Shown piece after piece: positions 31,777 to 42,841 of a stretch of DNA of 56,910 bases. Positions within the stretch are counted from its first letter, which is position 1. Each line of letters opens with the position of its first letter. This stretch comes from Phytophthora quininea. Its lineage: Eukaryota > Oomycota > Peronosporomycetes > Peronosporales > Peronosporaceae. The stretch covers positions 1 through 56,910 of the forward strand of contig JAAVTG010000484.1 of the NCBI GenBank assembly GCA_011947345.1. Direction: 5' to 3'. Made by a program: the position numbers and the translations under genes. The notes below the pieces were generated by a model. That model worked only from the letters and a program-made list of their open reading frames with translations. It made no database searches and was not told the DNA's origin.

Positions 31777-33511
31777 CTAGTTGGCGGCCTTCTTTCGCCT
31801 GTAAACGGCGTAGTCGGCGTACTTGACGTGCTGCGGCGTCAGTCCTGGGATGTAAAACGAGCGATATGGCGACTTCGATCGATCGGCGTCGAGAAACGGC
31901 ACGGAGTACACTATCTCCCATGTGGAAGGCTGCTCCCAGAACTTGGTCTCCTGCTGGCCGGGGAGATTCAGATCCACCACAAAGTCGCAGACGTCAATGT
32001 CGACGTAGCGACTGGGTTCCTCGCGGTTTTGGTCGTTCATTGCGCTGGGGATGACGGACGTTCCGTTCTCGTGCTGTTCGAACGGCTTGGGCAATAAGCC
32101 CGAGAACGCCGACTTGACAAACTGCACTTGGGTGTGGTTGGAAGGGAGGAAGAAGCTGGTCGGGAAGCGGTACCATTCCTTCAGCAAGCACAAGTTCACC
32201 GTTGGGGCTGCTGCATTAGGGAGTCCAAAAGGGTAGTCGCGGGGTTGGGAAGCACGTTGGCATACAGGTGGTGATACACGCGGAGCGGTGCGCTGAAGTT
32301 AACGAGGTTGCTAGCAACACGAGACGGCGACAGCACTGCGTAGACGCCCAGTGTTCCCACAACGACAGTCTTGGTCAGTGCACGGCCCACAGTGCGTTCA
32401 TGGCGGAAGAAGCTGCTAATGTTGTGCGCTACAGCGCTCAATGTGACCGCAGCAGCGAGGCATAGCAACGAGTACACTGGGGACAGGAAGCGCTCTTCCT
32501 TGTGCGGCTGGGAAAACATAATTGCCAGCCACAGATACATTGGCGAAAGTACGCCACCAGCATCAGCTTTCCAGTCTCATAATGCTTGGGCAGTAGGAAT
32601 ACAAAGAGCAGCGCAGGAAACGCCAGCAACGCCACCACATTGAAATTGAGCGCCAAGTTCAGCAGGTAGTAGCTCAGAGGTTCCGTCCCGTACAGCGTCG
32701 AGTCCGTCTCGCTGCTCAGCACATTGTACTGCACAATATTCCACGCCGGCAACACCCAGCGCTTGTAGAAGTAAAAGTTGCCGACTAGCTCAATCGCCAA
32801 CACGGTCCCTCCCATGGCAGCGCCAACTGCCACACTCTTGACCACGCCACGCGTGTAGATCGTCTCGGCCGCAAACGGCACGAACAAAACGCCGACGTAG
32901 GGCCACCCACAGAGCACCGCCACAACGCCCAAGAACAGAGCGAGGTAGTGGTTCTTGTCCATCCAGGCGCTACTGAAGAGCATCACCAGCACCATCGCGA
33001 AGGTGCTTGGCAGGAAGGCCGTACTGGCGTGGAAGATGCCTGCATTGAACAGCAGGATCCACAGCAAGTAACGCCCAGTTCTACGACCGAATCTCGCACT
33101 ACTGGAGCGGTAGAACAGCGCCTCCGCGTAGGCTGAGAGCAGTCCCAATGCAGCGCGTAGTCCGTAGAACAACAGCAGCTTCTGGTCCGCCACAAAACCC
33201 AGCGTGGTTCCCAACGCTGTGGCCTTGGCCAGTAGCAGATGCAGCAGCAGATACACGTAGGAGCGAAGGGCGTAGACCGGACTGTACTCCCACGTCTGGA
33301 AGCCGAAGCGATAGAGCAGGTAGTGCAGCGGCTCCCAATAGTTGAAGGTCTCGTCGCAGTCCGCGATGGGATTCAGAAGCGCAGACGCAGCGCGCGGCAG
33401 GATGAGCAGAGAGAGCGCCGTCTCCATCGTGGGGAGCCATAGCTGGCGCTCCTCCAGCTGCTCGCTCTGCGTCTCCAAGGCGGCGGCCGATGGCTTGGCA
33501 GCGCGGCGCAT
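31777..33511 (-). pseudogene. ALG9: ALG9-type alpha-1,2-mannosyltransferase, two frameshifts
   Basis: Coding starts MRRAAKPSAAALETQ. Family hallmarks are DCDETFNYWEPLHYLLYRFG, TWEYSPVYALRSYVYLLLH and SQPHKEERFLSPVYSLLCL, with about ten hydrophobic membrane segments. ALG9 adds mannose from dolichyl-phosphate-mannose to the lipid-linked oligosaccharide in the ER lumen for N-glycosylation. The C-terminal luminal part (EWYRFPTSFFLPSN) and the end RSFYIPGLTPQHVKYADYAV are intact. The frame changes near 32548 and 32238, each equal to one lost base; protein similarity continues across both without a gap. The pathway is generally needed for growth, so consensus error is the likelier cause. Confidence 0.85.
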
Positions 33512-33533
33512 GATCAAGTGACGCGTATCAAAA

Positions 33534-33599
33534 GTCGTGGCTATTATGCTATTTTGTGGTGCAAATGCCTACACCACGAAATAGCATAATAGCCACGAC
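33534..33599. repeat. Near-perfect inverted repeat (hairpin), 28-nt arms
   Basis: Two 28-nt arms (33534-33561 and 33572-33599) are reverse complements with one mismatch, separated by a 10-nt loop. The loop sequence CAAATGCCT recurs directly after the right arm (33599-33607). This arrangement of an inverted copy plus a flanking direct repeat is what a replication template switch leaves. It lies 22 bp upstream of the ALG9 start codon, so it would be in the 5' leader or promoter. As RNA it would form a very stable stem. Confidence 0.9.
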
Positions 33600-33746
33600 A
33601 AATGCCTGCAGTTGAAGGGCGTTCGAACGGGAAATACATGTATGTTAGCATCTTGTTTGTCGAGGTCGCACGCCGACCGTCAAGCATTCTATCTAGCCCA
33701 TGTCCTAGCGATATTATCTAAAAAATCGTCGTAGGTAGCTTTGTTT

Positions 33747-36038
33747 CTACTTGTTCTTGGCAGCCAGCGCCTTCTCGTGCTCCTCCACCAGCTTCTCCTG
33801 CATGTCACGCATGACCACGCCGTGCGTCTTGTACTCCATCGTGAACTCGCCCTTGCCCTGCGTGGACGAACGCAGATCCGTCGAGAAGCCAAACATGTTC
33901 TGCAGCGGCACGTCGCACTTGACCACCGTGTGCATATCGTCGGCGTCGCTGCTGTTGATCAGACCGCGACGACGGTTGACCTCGGCGATGGCCGTGCCCT
34001 GGAACTCGTTGGGCACCTCCACCTCCACAGCCATCACAGGCTCCAGGATGCACGGGTTCGCCTTCATGAACGCCTGGCGGATAGCAAGCACCATGGCTGT
34101 GCGGAAAGCCAGCTCGCTGGAGTCGACCGAGTGCGACTGGCCGTCGTTCACCACCACGCGCATGCGCTGCACCGGGTGGCCAATCAGCCATCCCTTCTGA
34201 ACAGCATCGTTTACACCCTTTTCACAAGCAGCAATGTACTCGGGCGGAATAGCGTTACCGATGATAGCGTTCTCGAACTCCACGCCCGACGTGTTCCCTT
34301 GCTCCGAAAGTTCCTCGGCCTCCTCCTCCGAAATCGGTTCAATGTAGCCCACCACACGAGCGTACTGACCAGAGCCACCGCTCTGCTTCTTGTGCAGGTA
34401 GTTGAACTCGCTGCGCTCACGGATCGTCTCCCGGTAGTTCACCTGTGGAGCACCCGTCTCCACGTCCACGTTGTACTCACGCTTCATACGCTCGACGTAG
34501 ATCTGCAGGTGCAGCTCACCCATACCGCTGATAATCGTCTCTTTGCTGTCATCATCCACGCGAACGCGGAAGGTCGGGTCCTCCTTCTGGAAGCGGTTCA
34601 GAGCCTTCGAGAAGTTGCTGATCTGCTGCTTGTTCTTGGGCGTCACGGCCAGCGACATCACCGGCTCCGGCACGTGCAGACTCGTCATGGTAAACTTGCC
34701 GCTGTTTGTGTCGCTAAACGTGTCCATACTGGCGCACTCGACGCCGAACATGGCCACGACCTCGCCAGCACCAACTTCCTCCACCTCTTCCATCTCGTTC
34801 GAGTGCATCTTTACCAGACGCGGCACCTTGATACGCTTCATGTCGCTCATGTTGTAGATGAAGCCACCGCGCTTGAGCGTACCAGAGTACACCCGCATGT
34901 ACGTAAGCTGACCGAACTTGCCCTCCTCTAGCTTGAAGGCAAGTGCAAGCAACGGGGCGTCCGGAGAGCACGGCACACCCACGCGAGCCTCCGAATTGGA
35001 CTGGTCCAAAGCGTAATTCTTCACCTCCGAGGGGCTGGGCAGGTACGAAATCACGCCGTCCAGCATCGGCTGCACACCGCGATTCTTGAACGCGGATCCC
35101 ATCATAACCGGCACGAACTTGTGGGCAATCGTAGAACGGCGAATAGCCTCCTTGAGCTGCTCCACGCTGGGCTCCTCCTCCATCAGGAACATCTCAGCAA
35201 TGTCGTCGTCAACGTCAGCGAGCGCCTCGATCAGCTCCAGGCGCTTCTCCTCAGCTAGCGTGCGGGTCTCCGAGGGGATGTCGTCCGACTCTTCGATCGT
35301 CTCGCCGCTCTCGCCCTTGTTGCGGAGCGCCTTCATCGTAAGCAAATCCACGACACCTTCGAGGTCGTTCTCGGCGCCAATGGGCACCTGCAGCGCCCAG
35401 GCGTTGAGCTTGAGCTGTGTGCGCAGGTCGTTGATGACCTTCCACGGGTTGGCACCCATGCGGTCCAGCTTGTTGATGAAGGCGATGCGGGGCACCCCGT
35501 AGCGCTTCATCTGCTTGTCGACTGTCAGCGATTGACTCTGCACGCCCGAGACGCCGCAGAGCACGAGCACGCCGCCGTCCAGCACACGCAGCGCGCGCTC
35601 GACCTCGATGGTGAAGTCAACGTGCCCCGGCGTGTCGATGATGTTGATGTTGGAGTTCTTCCAGGAGCAGTAGGTGGCGGCCGACTGGATGGTGATGCCC
35701 TTCTCGCGCTCGAGCTCCATTGAGTCCATCTTGGCGCCGACGCCGTCCTTGCCGCGCACGTCGTGGATGGCGTTGATGCGGCCCGTGTAGAAGAGGATGC
35801 GCTCGGTCAGCGTCGTCTTGCCCGAGTCGATGTGCGCCGAGATACCGATGTTGCGCAGGTTGCTCATGTAGCCCTCGGGCTCGGAGATGCCCTCGACGAA
35901 CGGTTTGACGTCGTCGTCCTTGGCCACGGCAGTGCTGAAGCTGCGCGGCAGCAGAGAGGACGTGGGGCGCAGGCGCAGCGCAGCGGGCGTGCTGCGGCGC
36001 AGACCAGCGGCCGCTCGGGACAACTGCAGCCAGCGCAT
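33747..36038 (-). CDS. GFM1: Mitochondrial elongation factor G1
   Basis: Single-exon frame of 763 codons from [20 protein letters not shown], an Arg/Ser/Ala-rich presequence. GTPase motifs are G1 [10 protein letters not shown]2/G3 GITIQSAA...DTPGHVDF and G4 NKLDR; domain II-V signatures follow ([46 protein letters not shown]). EF-G1 promotes tRNA-mRNA translocation on mitochondrial ribosomes. The length and architecture match the family, and the frame is unbroken over 2.3 kb. An in-frame upstream Met (36149) exists but would displace the presequence. Confidence 0.96.
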   Translation of the reverse strand: MRWLQLSRAAAGLRRSTPAALRLRPTSSLLPRSFSTAVAKDDDVKPFVEGISEPEGYMSNLRNIGISAHIDSGKTTLTERILFYTGRINAIHDVRGKDGVGAKMDSMELEREKGITIQSAATYCSWKNSNINIIDTPGHVDFTIEVERALRVLDGGVLVLCGVSGVQSQSLTVDKQMKRYGVPRIAFINKLDRMGANPWKVINDLRTQLKLNAWALQVPIGAENDLEGVVDLLTMKALRNKGESGETIEESDDIPSETRTLAEEKRLELIEALADVDDDIAEMFLMEEEPSVEQLKEAIRRSTIAHKFVPVMMGSAFKNRGVQPMLDGVISYLPSPSEVKNYALDQSNSEARVGVPCSPDAPLLALAFKLEEGKFGQLTYMRVYSGTLKRGGFIYNMSDMKRIKVPRLVKMHSNEMEEVEEVGAGEVVAMFGVECASMDTFSDTNSGKFTMTSLHVPEPVMSLAVTPKNKQQISNFSKALNRFQKEDPTFRVRVDDDSKETIISGMGELHLQIYVERMKREYNVDVETGAPQVNYRETIRERSEFNYLHKKQSGGSGQYARVVGYIEPISEEEAEELSEQGNTSGVEFENAIIGNAIPPEYIAACEKGVNDAVQKGWLIGHPVQRMRVVVNDGQSHSVDSSELAFRTAMVLAIRQAFMKANPCILEPVMAVEVEVPNEFQGTAIAEVNRRRGLINSSDADDMHTVVKCDVPLQNMFGFSTDLRSSTQGKGEFTMEYKTHGVVMRDMQEKLVEEHEKALAAKNK

Positions 36039-36333
36039 CGGAGTGGACAAGGTGGAAGACGGCGAGGAGCTCAAATGGCCGCACGTTTGAGTGGCAATCT
36101 TGGTCCTTGTTTTAGCTTGCTCGAAAGGTGATTTTAGATGCCCATACAAGCCTGTGTTGTCTCAATGGGCGACTGAGTGAATGCTCACATGAAAAGAATG
36201 AATACACAAATTAGATCTCTCGGGATTAAAACTTAGTTTCTCCCAATCTGGCGCCCGGTGTGGAGCACCCAAGTTGAACTTTTCGAACCGACGTCGCTTC
36301 GAGCCAAACAGTATCAAAGGATCACTCCGCCCC

Positions 36334-36654
36334 ATGGACTCGCCTCTGTCGCTGCTGGCGGAAGCCAAGAGCGATCTGTGGATCGATCTGCTGGTGGCGT
36401 GTGCCGTGATCTTCGTGGTGCTGGCGCCGGCTTTCTTCTTCCGAGCGCCAGTGACAACCGATGCGTCGGGGCCGCCGCCGCAGCAGCCAGCAGCGTCCAA
36501 GAAGAGCCACCGCGACTTTATCCCGCCGAGACGCGACAGCCGCAGCAAGACCGTGCAGCGTCGACGACCAGACCCGAGATCAAGCGACGCGTCCACCCAG
36601 GAGAGCTCCAGGAGCAGCAGCACATCGCCCACGTGCCGACAGAAAGCGCTCTAA
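36334..36654 (+). CDS. Small single-pass membrane protein
   Basis: Single-exon frame of 106 codons from MDSPLSLLAEAKSDLWIDL. One strong transmembrane segment follows (LLVACAVIFVVLAPAFFF). The C-terminal ~65 residues are basic, Ser/Pro/Arg-rich and probably disordered (RRDSRSKTVQRRRPDPRSS). A tail-exposed topology with the basic segment in the cytosol is inferred from the positive-inside rule. No family recognised. It is divergent from EF-G1, with about 295 bp between start codons. Confidence 0.6.
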   Translation: MDSPLSLLAEAKSDLWIDLLVACAVIFVVLAPAFFFRAPVTTDASGPPPQQPAASKKSHRDFIPPRRDSRSKTVQRRRPDPRSSDASTQESSRSSSTSPTCRQKAL

Positions 36655-36871
36655 ACACACGTCGCGAGTCACGGCCAGCAGCAATCAAGGAGCGACTATG
36701 CCAGCGTATGCGTTTTCAAGCGGTTTTAGCCGACAACATTTTCTATTCAGTTCCTCTGTAAAACGATCGAAACGCCTGATTATTATTTACGGGGTACGTA
36801 TTCATTTTGTCAATAGCCATCATCCAACAAACACACGCTGAAAACCCAAGCAGAAACGGATTCGTTACCTC

Positions 36872-37960
36872 ATGGCGAGTGCACGCTCCGCTGGCGGCGA
36901 CGAGAAGGGAGCAGCGTCCGCCACCGAAGCGGCCTTTGCCGGAGCGGTAGCTGGAGGTGTCACGCGGCTGGTCGCAGCGCCACTAGGTAAGTTGCAGGTA
37001 AAGGTTCCGATGTAGTTGCGGTGCTAAACCCCTTGTGCTCATGTTTGTTGCAGACCTGCTGAAGATCCGCTTCCAGGTGCATCCGGCACGCATCACCAGC
37101 AGCCAAGCAGACGCCAAGTATTCGAGTCTGTTGAGCGCTGTGCAGAGCGTCTACGCCGAGGAAGGGCTCCGCAGCTTCTGGCGCGGCAACTTGGCGGCCT
37201 CCGGACTCTGGATCGGCTACTCGACGCTGCAGTTCGGCAGCTACCGAGTGCTGGGCGCGTTCTGGGAGCGCCACGGAGATGACGAAGCGGTTCCGAAGGT
37301 AGTTGTCAGTGCTGCTACAGGAGCAGTGGCGGGAGTTACGGCCACGATAGTCACCTACCCGCTAGACCTGTTCCGCACAGTGTTTGCGAGTCAAGGAGTG
37401 CCCAAGCGCTTCCCGACCATGCACAGTCTGGTGACGCACACGTGGCGAACACAAGGAGTGCGAGGTTTCTACAGTGGATTGGGTGCTACGGTCTTCCAGA
37501 TCGTGCCGTACGTTGGACTGAGCTTTGGTGTCTACACAAAGCTCAACGAGATTGCGGCGGAATATCGAAATGATAACAAGCAGGAGCAAGATTGGGTCTC
37601 GCTTTCAGCGGTGCTGTCGTATGTCGGAAGTGGAGCTGTGTCTGGATTGGTGTCGAAGTTGGCAGTGTACCCGCTCGATACAGTGAAAAAGCGCATGCAA
37701 ATGCGCCACATTCCCGATGCGAGACCTATGGCGTTATTCCGGATTATTCCTCGAGCTGGAAGTGCTTCTTTGACGTGCTAAGGCATGAAGGTTTTCGAGG
37801 TTTGTATAAAGGGACAGTGCCCAGTCTTCTCAAGTCAGTTGTTGGACACAGCTCGACGTTTGCTACGTACGAGTTAACGCTTGAAGTGATGCGGCACCTT
37901 TCGCTGGGCGAGGACTGCAAAGAGTGGCAAGATTGGAACGAAAAGCTCGAGAGCGACTAG
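36872..37960 (+). pseudogene. Mitochondrial carrier, thiamine-pyrophosphate type, one frameshift
   Basis: Exon 1 (36872-36986) and exon 2 (from 37054) are joined in phase across a 67-nt intron. Three carrier repeats carry the P-x-D/E-x-x-K/R signature: APLDLLKIRFQVHP, YPLDLFRTVFASQG and YPLDTVKKRMQMR, each followed by a partner helix (EEGLRSFWRGNLAAS, GVRGFYSGLGATVFQIVP, HEGFRGLYKGTVPSLLKSV). These, notably KIRFQ and the second-repeat wording, match SLC25A19/Tpc1, which imports thiamine pyrophosphate into mitochondria. The frame changes near 37715 beside a CCC run, equal to one lost base, between repeat III helices. Both sides fit the family with no gap. Substrate assignment is inferred. Confidence 0.82.
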
Positions 37961-38030
37961 CGAGAAAAGTAGCTCAGTATATTAGATCATCACCGCTATA
38001 GACCGAAAAGAAAATAAGCAAACCCGGGCA

Positions 38031-38998
38031 TTATTTCTCAACGCATGCGGAACGAGTATCCCAATACGACTCCGCGGTGAGGTGGTGAAGCGCGAGGAAT
38101 CCATCCGAGAATGACGTTATACACCTCGGTTTGTTTTTCGGGATATATCCCCGATGTGTGCTATCACTGTCGCAGCACACAACACAGTCGCAACCTCCGT
38201 GAAGACTGCCAGTGATATAACCTTCCTTCGAAATTAAAGTTTCAACGCGATCGTCTGCTTTATAGCCTATGACGTTCTCATGCATGCCAGGATCGGATCT
38301 ATTGCCAAAGGCGCGTCCAACAAGTTGGAGATCTGATGTCGCTGTAGCCTTGATGACGGCCATATTAAAGTCCTCGTTGGCACATGTCCTCGTCGAGGGA
38401 AAAGTGAGAACTCGCGCTAATGACTTGCTGTCCTGACAGACCTGTTCCACCAGCACGTTCACTTCCGCCATCGACTTCTCCGGAGTACGTTTATTTGATG
38501 ACCAACTTGGACTTCTGGACGGACGAGAGGCCCGCACACAACTTCGGACGGTACGCTGACAGAGATCTTGAGACGACGTATCACCCAATCCTTCAACAGT
38601 TCTTTGTGTGTGTTTAACACGGGCAGCTCTTCTTCGCTTAACTTGCGCTTCTTCGCCTTCGGTCAATCGTAGATACAGGTTGTCTCCATCCCGTTTGGTT
38701 TTGACCAACACATAAACCTCATCCTCTGTAGTGTCGTCTACGTCTGGAAGGTTGAAAGCAGCATTGCTAAGACGAAATTGTGGATCCATCTTGGTGTGAT
38801 CATTCACGATAGACGAGATGCCAGAGGGGATGTCGCCATGCCTCAACCACAACATGTCAGAGTCTGTCCTTCTTGGCTAGGAACAGTGCCAGTTGGTCGG
38901 CGGGGAATTGCCTTCATGTGCCACACTTTCTTGTGCTCTTCAATGTTCAGATCGAAGACGCGTTGTTCCCTGACCACAATACACTCCAACGACTTCAT
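38031..38998 (-). pseudogene. Degenerate CRN-like (Crinkler-type) locus
   Basis: On the minus strand from 38998 a short frame begins MKSLECIVV, then two frame changes expose ALFLAK, the LFLAK-type motif of the CRN N-terminal domain, and a segment with WLRHGDIPSGISSIV and EVYVLVKTKR that matches the end of that domain. The changes are not simple one-base losses. The downstream frame runs to 38031 without a recognised effector domain. No intact reading exists. On the plus strand within it (~38492) lies a short piece similar to part of the second locus at 42.4 kb, suggesting local rearrangement. CRN proteins are a large oomycete family of host-translocated proteins; here it is a relic. Confidence 0.55.
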
Positions 38999-39126
38999 AC
39001 TTCTGAATGAATGCCAAGACGTATCAATGTCGTCAAGTATTACCTGGAAAAGCTGTCGTTAAATAGCTAGCTATAGCAAAATATCGCACCCGAACAGCTA
39101 GAGGAATATAATAGAACAGACCATGG

Positions 39127-40441
39127 TCAGGATGTCGACAAGGCCGAAGGTGACTGTGGGGGTGCCACAGTCGTCGAAGATGTGGTCGACGTCGAGAGTT
39201 GGGACCCTTGGCGACTCTGGTAGAAATCCTCCAAAAGTGCAGACGCTGAGCATCGTTTACTAACCGCTCCATGGACATCTGCAAGAAAACTAGCACCGTT
39301 AGCATAATAACTACCGACGCACGACCAAATACCCAAACTTACACGTTTGACATCGTCGAGCACATAGCGACGAATGGTTTCTGTGTCGCTCAAGTTAAAT
39401 ACCGCCGTGGGTGCTGGTGCTGATGTTCCTGCTGCGCGGGATGAGGCAACTGCTGCCTTGGTGCCGCGGAAATTACTACTATTAGATCGGACGAGATGGT
39501 TTCGATTGCTCTCCATCGAGTTCTTCCGGGACAGTGAGGGCCGAGGAGAGTCCGTTCGACTGGACGAGCTACTGGTGGAGCCCGAGCGCTTGCGATGGTG
39601 CGCGACATTCTGGATGTTCCGTGCCACAAAGTCTATCGAAGTCGCTCGCGACCGCGGGTCCTGCCCAACGGCGTTCGTCGTCGGTCCTGCTGCCATCTTG
39701 CGTTGGAAGTTCCACAGCTGCGAGGGCTGCGTCGAGGGCTTCGAGGCAGTGCTTTCACCGGTGATGCACGCATGTGACGAAGATCTGCGCGGCATCTTGT
39801 GGCGAGCCGCCTGTTTTGGTCGGTCAGCCTCGTCAGACGCGGTGAAGCCCGCCGCCGTCGGCAGCGACTGACTGAAAGCCTCTCGCTGCTCGCCCGTCAA
39901 CTGCTTCTCGAACCTCCGCCGAGAGTCTGCAGCTGCAGTGTCGTTGTTGTGCTGGAACGCCAGCTCCAACTGGTTCACTCGATCTTGCAGTGCCTCCTTC
40001 CAGTTCTCCTCTTCATCGTCTTCCTCCGCCCACTCTTCCATTGACTTGCGTTGCTAGCACAACAACACATAAAATAAATTCTAAAAATCAGTTTTATCTC
40101 ACAATAAAAGGGAATAATGGCAATCCGACGCACAGCGAACTGGAGCGGGCAGGCAGGTCGTTGTTGTCTGCGTCTCCGTTCATGGGTTCGTCGCTCCACA
40201 TGTCTTCGTCTTCCATGGGCGCGGCCGCGTCGCTGTGGCTCTGCAGCTGCAGCTCGGCGCCTTGCTTGGTCGCGTGCTCCTGCGCCCCAAAGATGGAGCG
40301 GAACGTGCGGTTGGCGCCTGCTTCTCCGGTCATGGAGGCGTCCGCCATGCAGCGGCGGTGGGCTCTGGGCACTTGCGGGATCGACGACAGAGGCAGCGTG
40401 TCTAGCGGCGCAGCATTCCTGACGTCCGCGCGTCCGCCCAC
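39127..40441 (-). pseudogene. Ser-rich unknown protein gene with frame breaks
   Basis: Main exon 40053-39343 encodes EEWAEEDDEEENWKEALQDR, then long Ser/Arg/Thr low-complexity regions (RKRSGSTSSSSSRTDSPRPS). A last exon, 39278-39127, starts MSMERLVNDAQRL in phase 0 after a 64-nt intron; a frame change near 39236 leads to LLEDFYQSRQGSQLSTSTT and the stop. That exon is 152 nt, one short of a multiple of three. An upstream exon ending at 40134 encodes PLSSIPQVPRAHRRCMADAS and DEDMWSDEPMNGDADNNDLP; its join to the main exon is one base off. The 5' limit is uncertain: 40441 is used, but coding may extend to 40529. The family is unknown; the phospho-site-like Ser-Pro pattern suggests a regulated scaffold. 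Confidence 0.5.
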
Positions 40442-40529
40442 GAATCCGCAACGCGCTTGATGCCTCGCTGAAAAGTGGCAACGGCCCCTCTCGTCCGCCC
40501 TTGCGCGACTTGGAATTTGTATGCGCCAT

Positions 40530-41306
40530 ACAAAACGGGCGCCGCGGACGAGAACCTGCGATAGAGCCTATTTTGTAGAGTCGGGTGTGCGAGTGACGGA
40601 TAGTGCTAGCAGCGAAATAGGCTGTTGCGTAGGGAGCCTGTCAACTTGTTGCCTTTTGTGCCAGGAACGGAAGGGAGCCGGGGATTTGAGCGGCAACGCG
40701 AGTGAATCCGACGCGTACGCAAAAATTCGCTGCTTGCCAGCGAAAAAGTTATTGCGATCTGGCCATTCTTACTCGTCTTCTTACTCTTGAGATGTTGCAA
40801 GCTTTTTCGGTCTGCAGGCTTTCAGCTGGTTGTTTTTGGACGCGGCGTGTAAAACGTGGAGTGTGGCTCCTCATCCATCTCATGGTGCGGGGCTGCCTCA
40901 TCCTGCTGCGGCCGAGAGCTCGAGCAAGTTGCAAGCGCGGCCATAGAGCATGTTGGGGTGACACCAGGCGCTGGCTGGCAGTGCAGTCTCGGTGGTTGAC
41001 CCGAACGTCTCTCCTCTACCGGAGCCATACCAAAGCAGGCGAGTCGCTCCCGAGATCCGCAACCGAGGACGCGTGGCTGGATCAGCAACGGAGCTCTGCG
41101 ATTTGTCCATGGAGATTGCCGATGCCATCGACTCAGCTACTAGATCTAGTTGCCTGTGTGGCAGTGGTTGGTTTCCTTTTGATGTGGACTCACACTAAGA
41201 GACGTACTCTCAAAGATCGGGCTCGAGGAGACGCCAACGCTTACTCGGCTTAGTTAGTCACTCACCGTCACTCCTTCCCCGCTCGCCGACCACCGCAGCA
41301 CCAGGC
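40530..41306. other. Intergenic region, one possible short ORF
   Basis: About 780 bases upstream of the UNC119 gene. A plus-strand frame ending at 41253 would give a 43-residue peptide from 41122 (MPSTQLLDLVACVAVVGFLL), with one hydrophobic stretch and a basic tail. It is too short and isolated to call. No other feature seen. Confidence 0.35.
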
Positions 41307-42105
41307 ATGTCTCGCCAGAGATACACACCCGAAGACGTGCTGGAGTTCGAGGCCCCTGCGGAGAGTGCGTCGCGTCTCAGTTCTCCTAGTAGACCAACTG
41401 AAGAGCATCCGATGTTGTACTAACCGCCTCTTGACCCCAAACGCAGACTTCCTGTGCCCGCTGAGCGCCAACAAGTACGGCATCGAGTTCCTGCACTTCT
41501 CCATCTCGGACTTCGAGTCCAAGCGCAAGATCTTCGAAATCGGCAAAGATCGACCGGGCAAAGCCGTCCCCAAGATGGACATTGCCCACGCCCGGGGCGA
41601 AGGAGCCTACCGCACCATCCGCTACGAGTTCTCTGAGGACGTGTTGCGCCTGCCGTCCATCGCCACCGAGCTCGAGTTCTCCGTGGGGCCCCACGAGGTG
41701 CACAACCTGCGCATGATCGAGCGCCACTATTTCCGCGACGAGATCGTCAAGAGCTACGACTTCAACTTTGGCTTCTGCATCCCGTCCAGCGTCAACACGT
41801 GGGAGGCCATCTACGCCATGCCGCCGCTGGACGATGAGCTCATCAGCGACATGGTCGCGCAGCCCTACGCCACGGTCTCCGACAGCTTCTACTTTGTCGG
41901 CGACGAGCTCATCATGCACAACAAAGCCGAGTACAAGTACATCCCCGAGGACAGGGCGCAGGCCAAGAAGTCCTACTACGACAGCGACGACGAGGACGAC
42001 GCCAAGAGCGGTGCAAAGGGCGGCTCCAACCGCGCGGACGAAAAGGGGTCAGGGGCCAAGAGCTCGGGCGGCGCCAAGTGGTCGAAGGAGGACGATTACG
42101 ACTAA
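41307..42105 (+). CDS. UNC119: UNC119-type lipid-binding chaperone
   Basis: Exon 1 (41307-41364) and exon 2 (41447-42105) give 238 codons; the intron carries a TACTAAC branch-point sequence. Family features are TPEDVLEFEAPAENFLCPL at the N-terminus, a beta-sandwich with VEFSVGPHEVHNLRMIERHY (read here as ELEFSVGPHEVHNLRMIERH), FGFCIPSSVNTWEAIY, and SDSFYFVGDELIMHNKAEY. UNC119 binds N-myristoylated proteins and ferries them to membranes, often to the cilium. The C-terminal ~45 residues form an Asp/Ser/Gly-rich tail, absent in animal versions. Notably two neighbours downstream start MGNA, a possible myristoylation signal, although physical proximity does not imply partnership. Confidence 0.92.
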
Positions 42106-42841
42106 CTTAGACTGTTGACCGCTTCCGCATGACCGCCGTTCCAACCTTCGGAGCTGTGTCGCTTAGCCAAATAAACGAATCGCCATTTATCCGAAATGAC
42201 TGTCGTCTTGGTTGCTGTGAGATGCCCAGAGGGGATTTCACCATGCTTCAGCCGCTCCAACAACACACTCCAGCGACTTCATGGCTTTTTCGACTATGTG
42301 GTCTGGTTAATCTCATTTATCATGAATGACTAATGTTTCTTAAACTTGATGCTCAGGGCCCCCGAGAGTCTCTCGTCGGTCCCGATGCTCAAATTGGTCA
42401 TCAAGTGAACGCGCTTCGGCGCTCCCCAGCTTGCTCGATGTGAGATGCTCGACGACCTCGACAATTTCGCTAACCACGTCTCCACGTGATCGGATTTACC
42501 AGCGTCCAGCAAGCTGACCAAAGCGGTCTTCCCTACACCAGTATCTCCGTTGAAATCACTGATGCTACCAGGAATCAAGCGAAGATGTCGGTGTTGCGGC
42601 ATTCTGTGCATCAAAGGCGTTCCTGCTGGGTTTCTCGGGGCCCGTTTTGCGACGCTGAGAAGGACAAGGAGAACCAAGCATGTGAAGTTACTTTTCTAGA
42701 AACTTTCCTCACCTTGCCATCAAGTGCTTGGCAAGGAACCCTCGGTCATCAGACTGGTGAATTGAAGTGAACTGAACTGCAGCGCTTTGAGTTTCCCGCC
42801 AAAAATAAATGGGTACATTTTGGTATTGACCGCTCGCAACC
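42106..42841 (-). pseudogene. Second degenerate CRN-like remnant with P-loop fragment
   Basis: On the minus strand from 42282 a piece starting MKSLECV resembles the start of the relic at 38.0-39.0 kb, with a gap, then resumes in the segment equivalent to its HGDIPSG region. Upstream on the same strand (42677-42330) an open frame holds GDTGVGKTALVSLL, a Walker A P-loop as found in NTPase-type CRN C-termini and other ATPases, and VHLMTNLSIGTDERL, similar to a piece inside the first relic but in opposite relative orientation. No complete domain remains. Order and orientation imply rearrangement. Similarity between relics was seen by eye over about 70 and 45 bases. Confidence 0.5.
42789..42801 (+). 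promoter_or_regulatory. E2F-like site upstream of SLBP
   Basis: The sequence GAGTTTCCCGCCAAAA lies about 45 bases before the SLBP start codon. Its reverse complement contains TTTTGGCGGGAAA, which matches the E2F/DP consensus (TTTSSCGC core and flanks) perfectly. E2F sites drive S-phase genes in animals and plants. SLBP is itself an S-phase gene, so the position is functionally sensible. Oomycete E2F binding has not been shown here. Confidence 0.6.

Noticed and set aside
33741..34931. Long plus-strand ORF of nearly 400 codons
   Set aside because: Exact antisense shadow of the mitochondrial EF-G gene; His/Leu/Val-rich composition results from the complementary codons.
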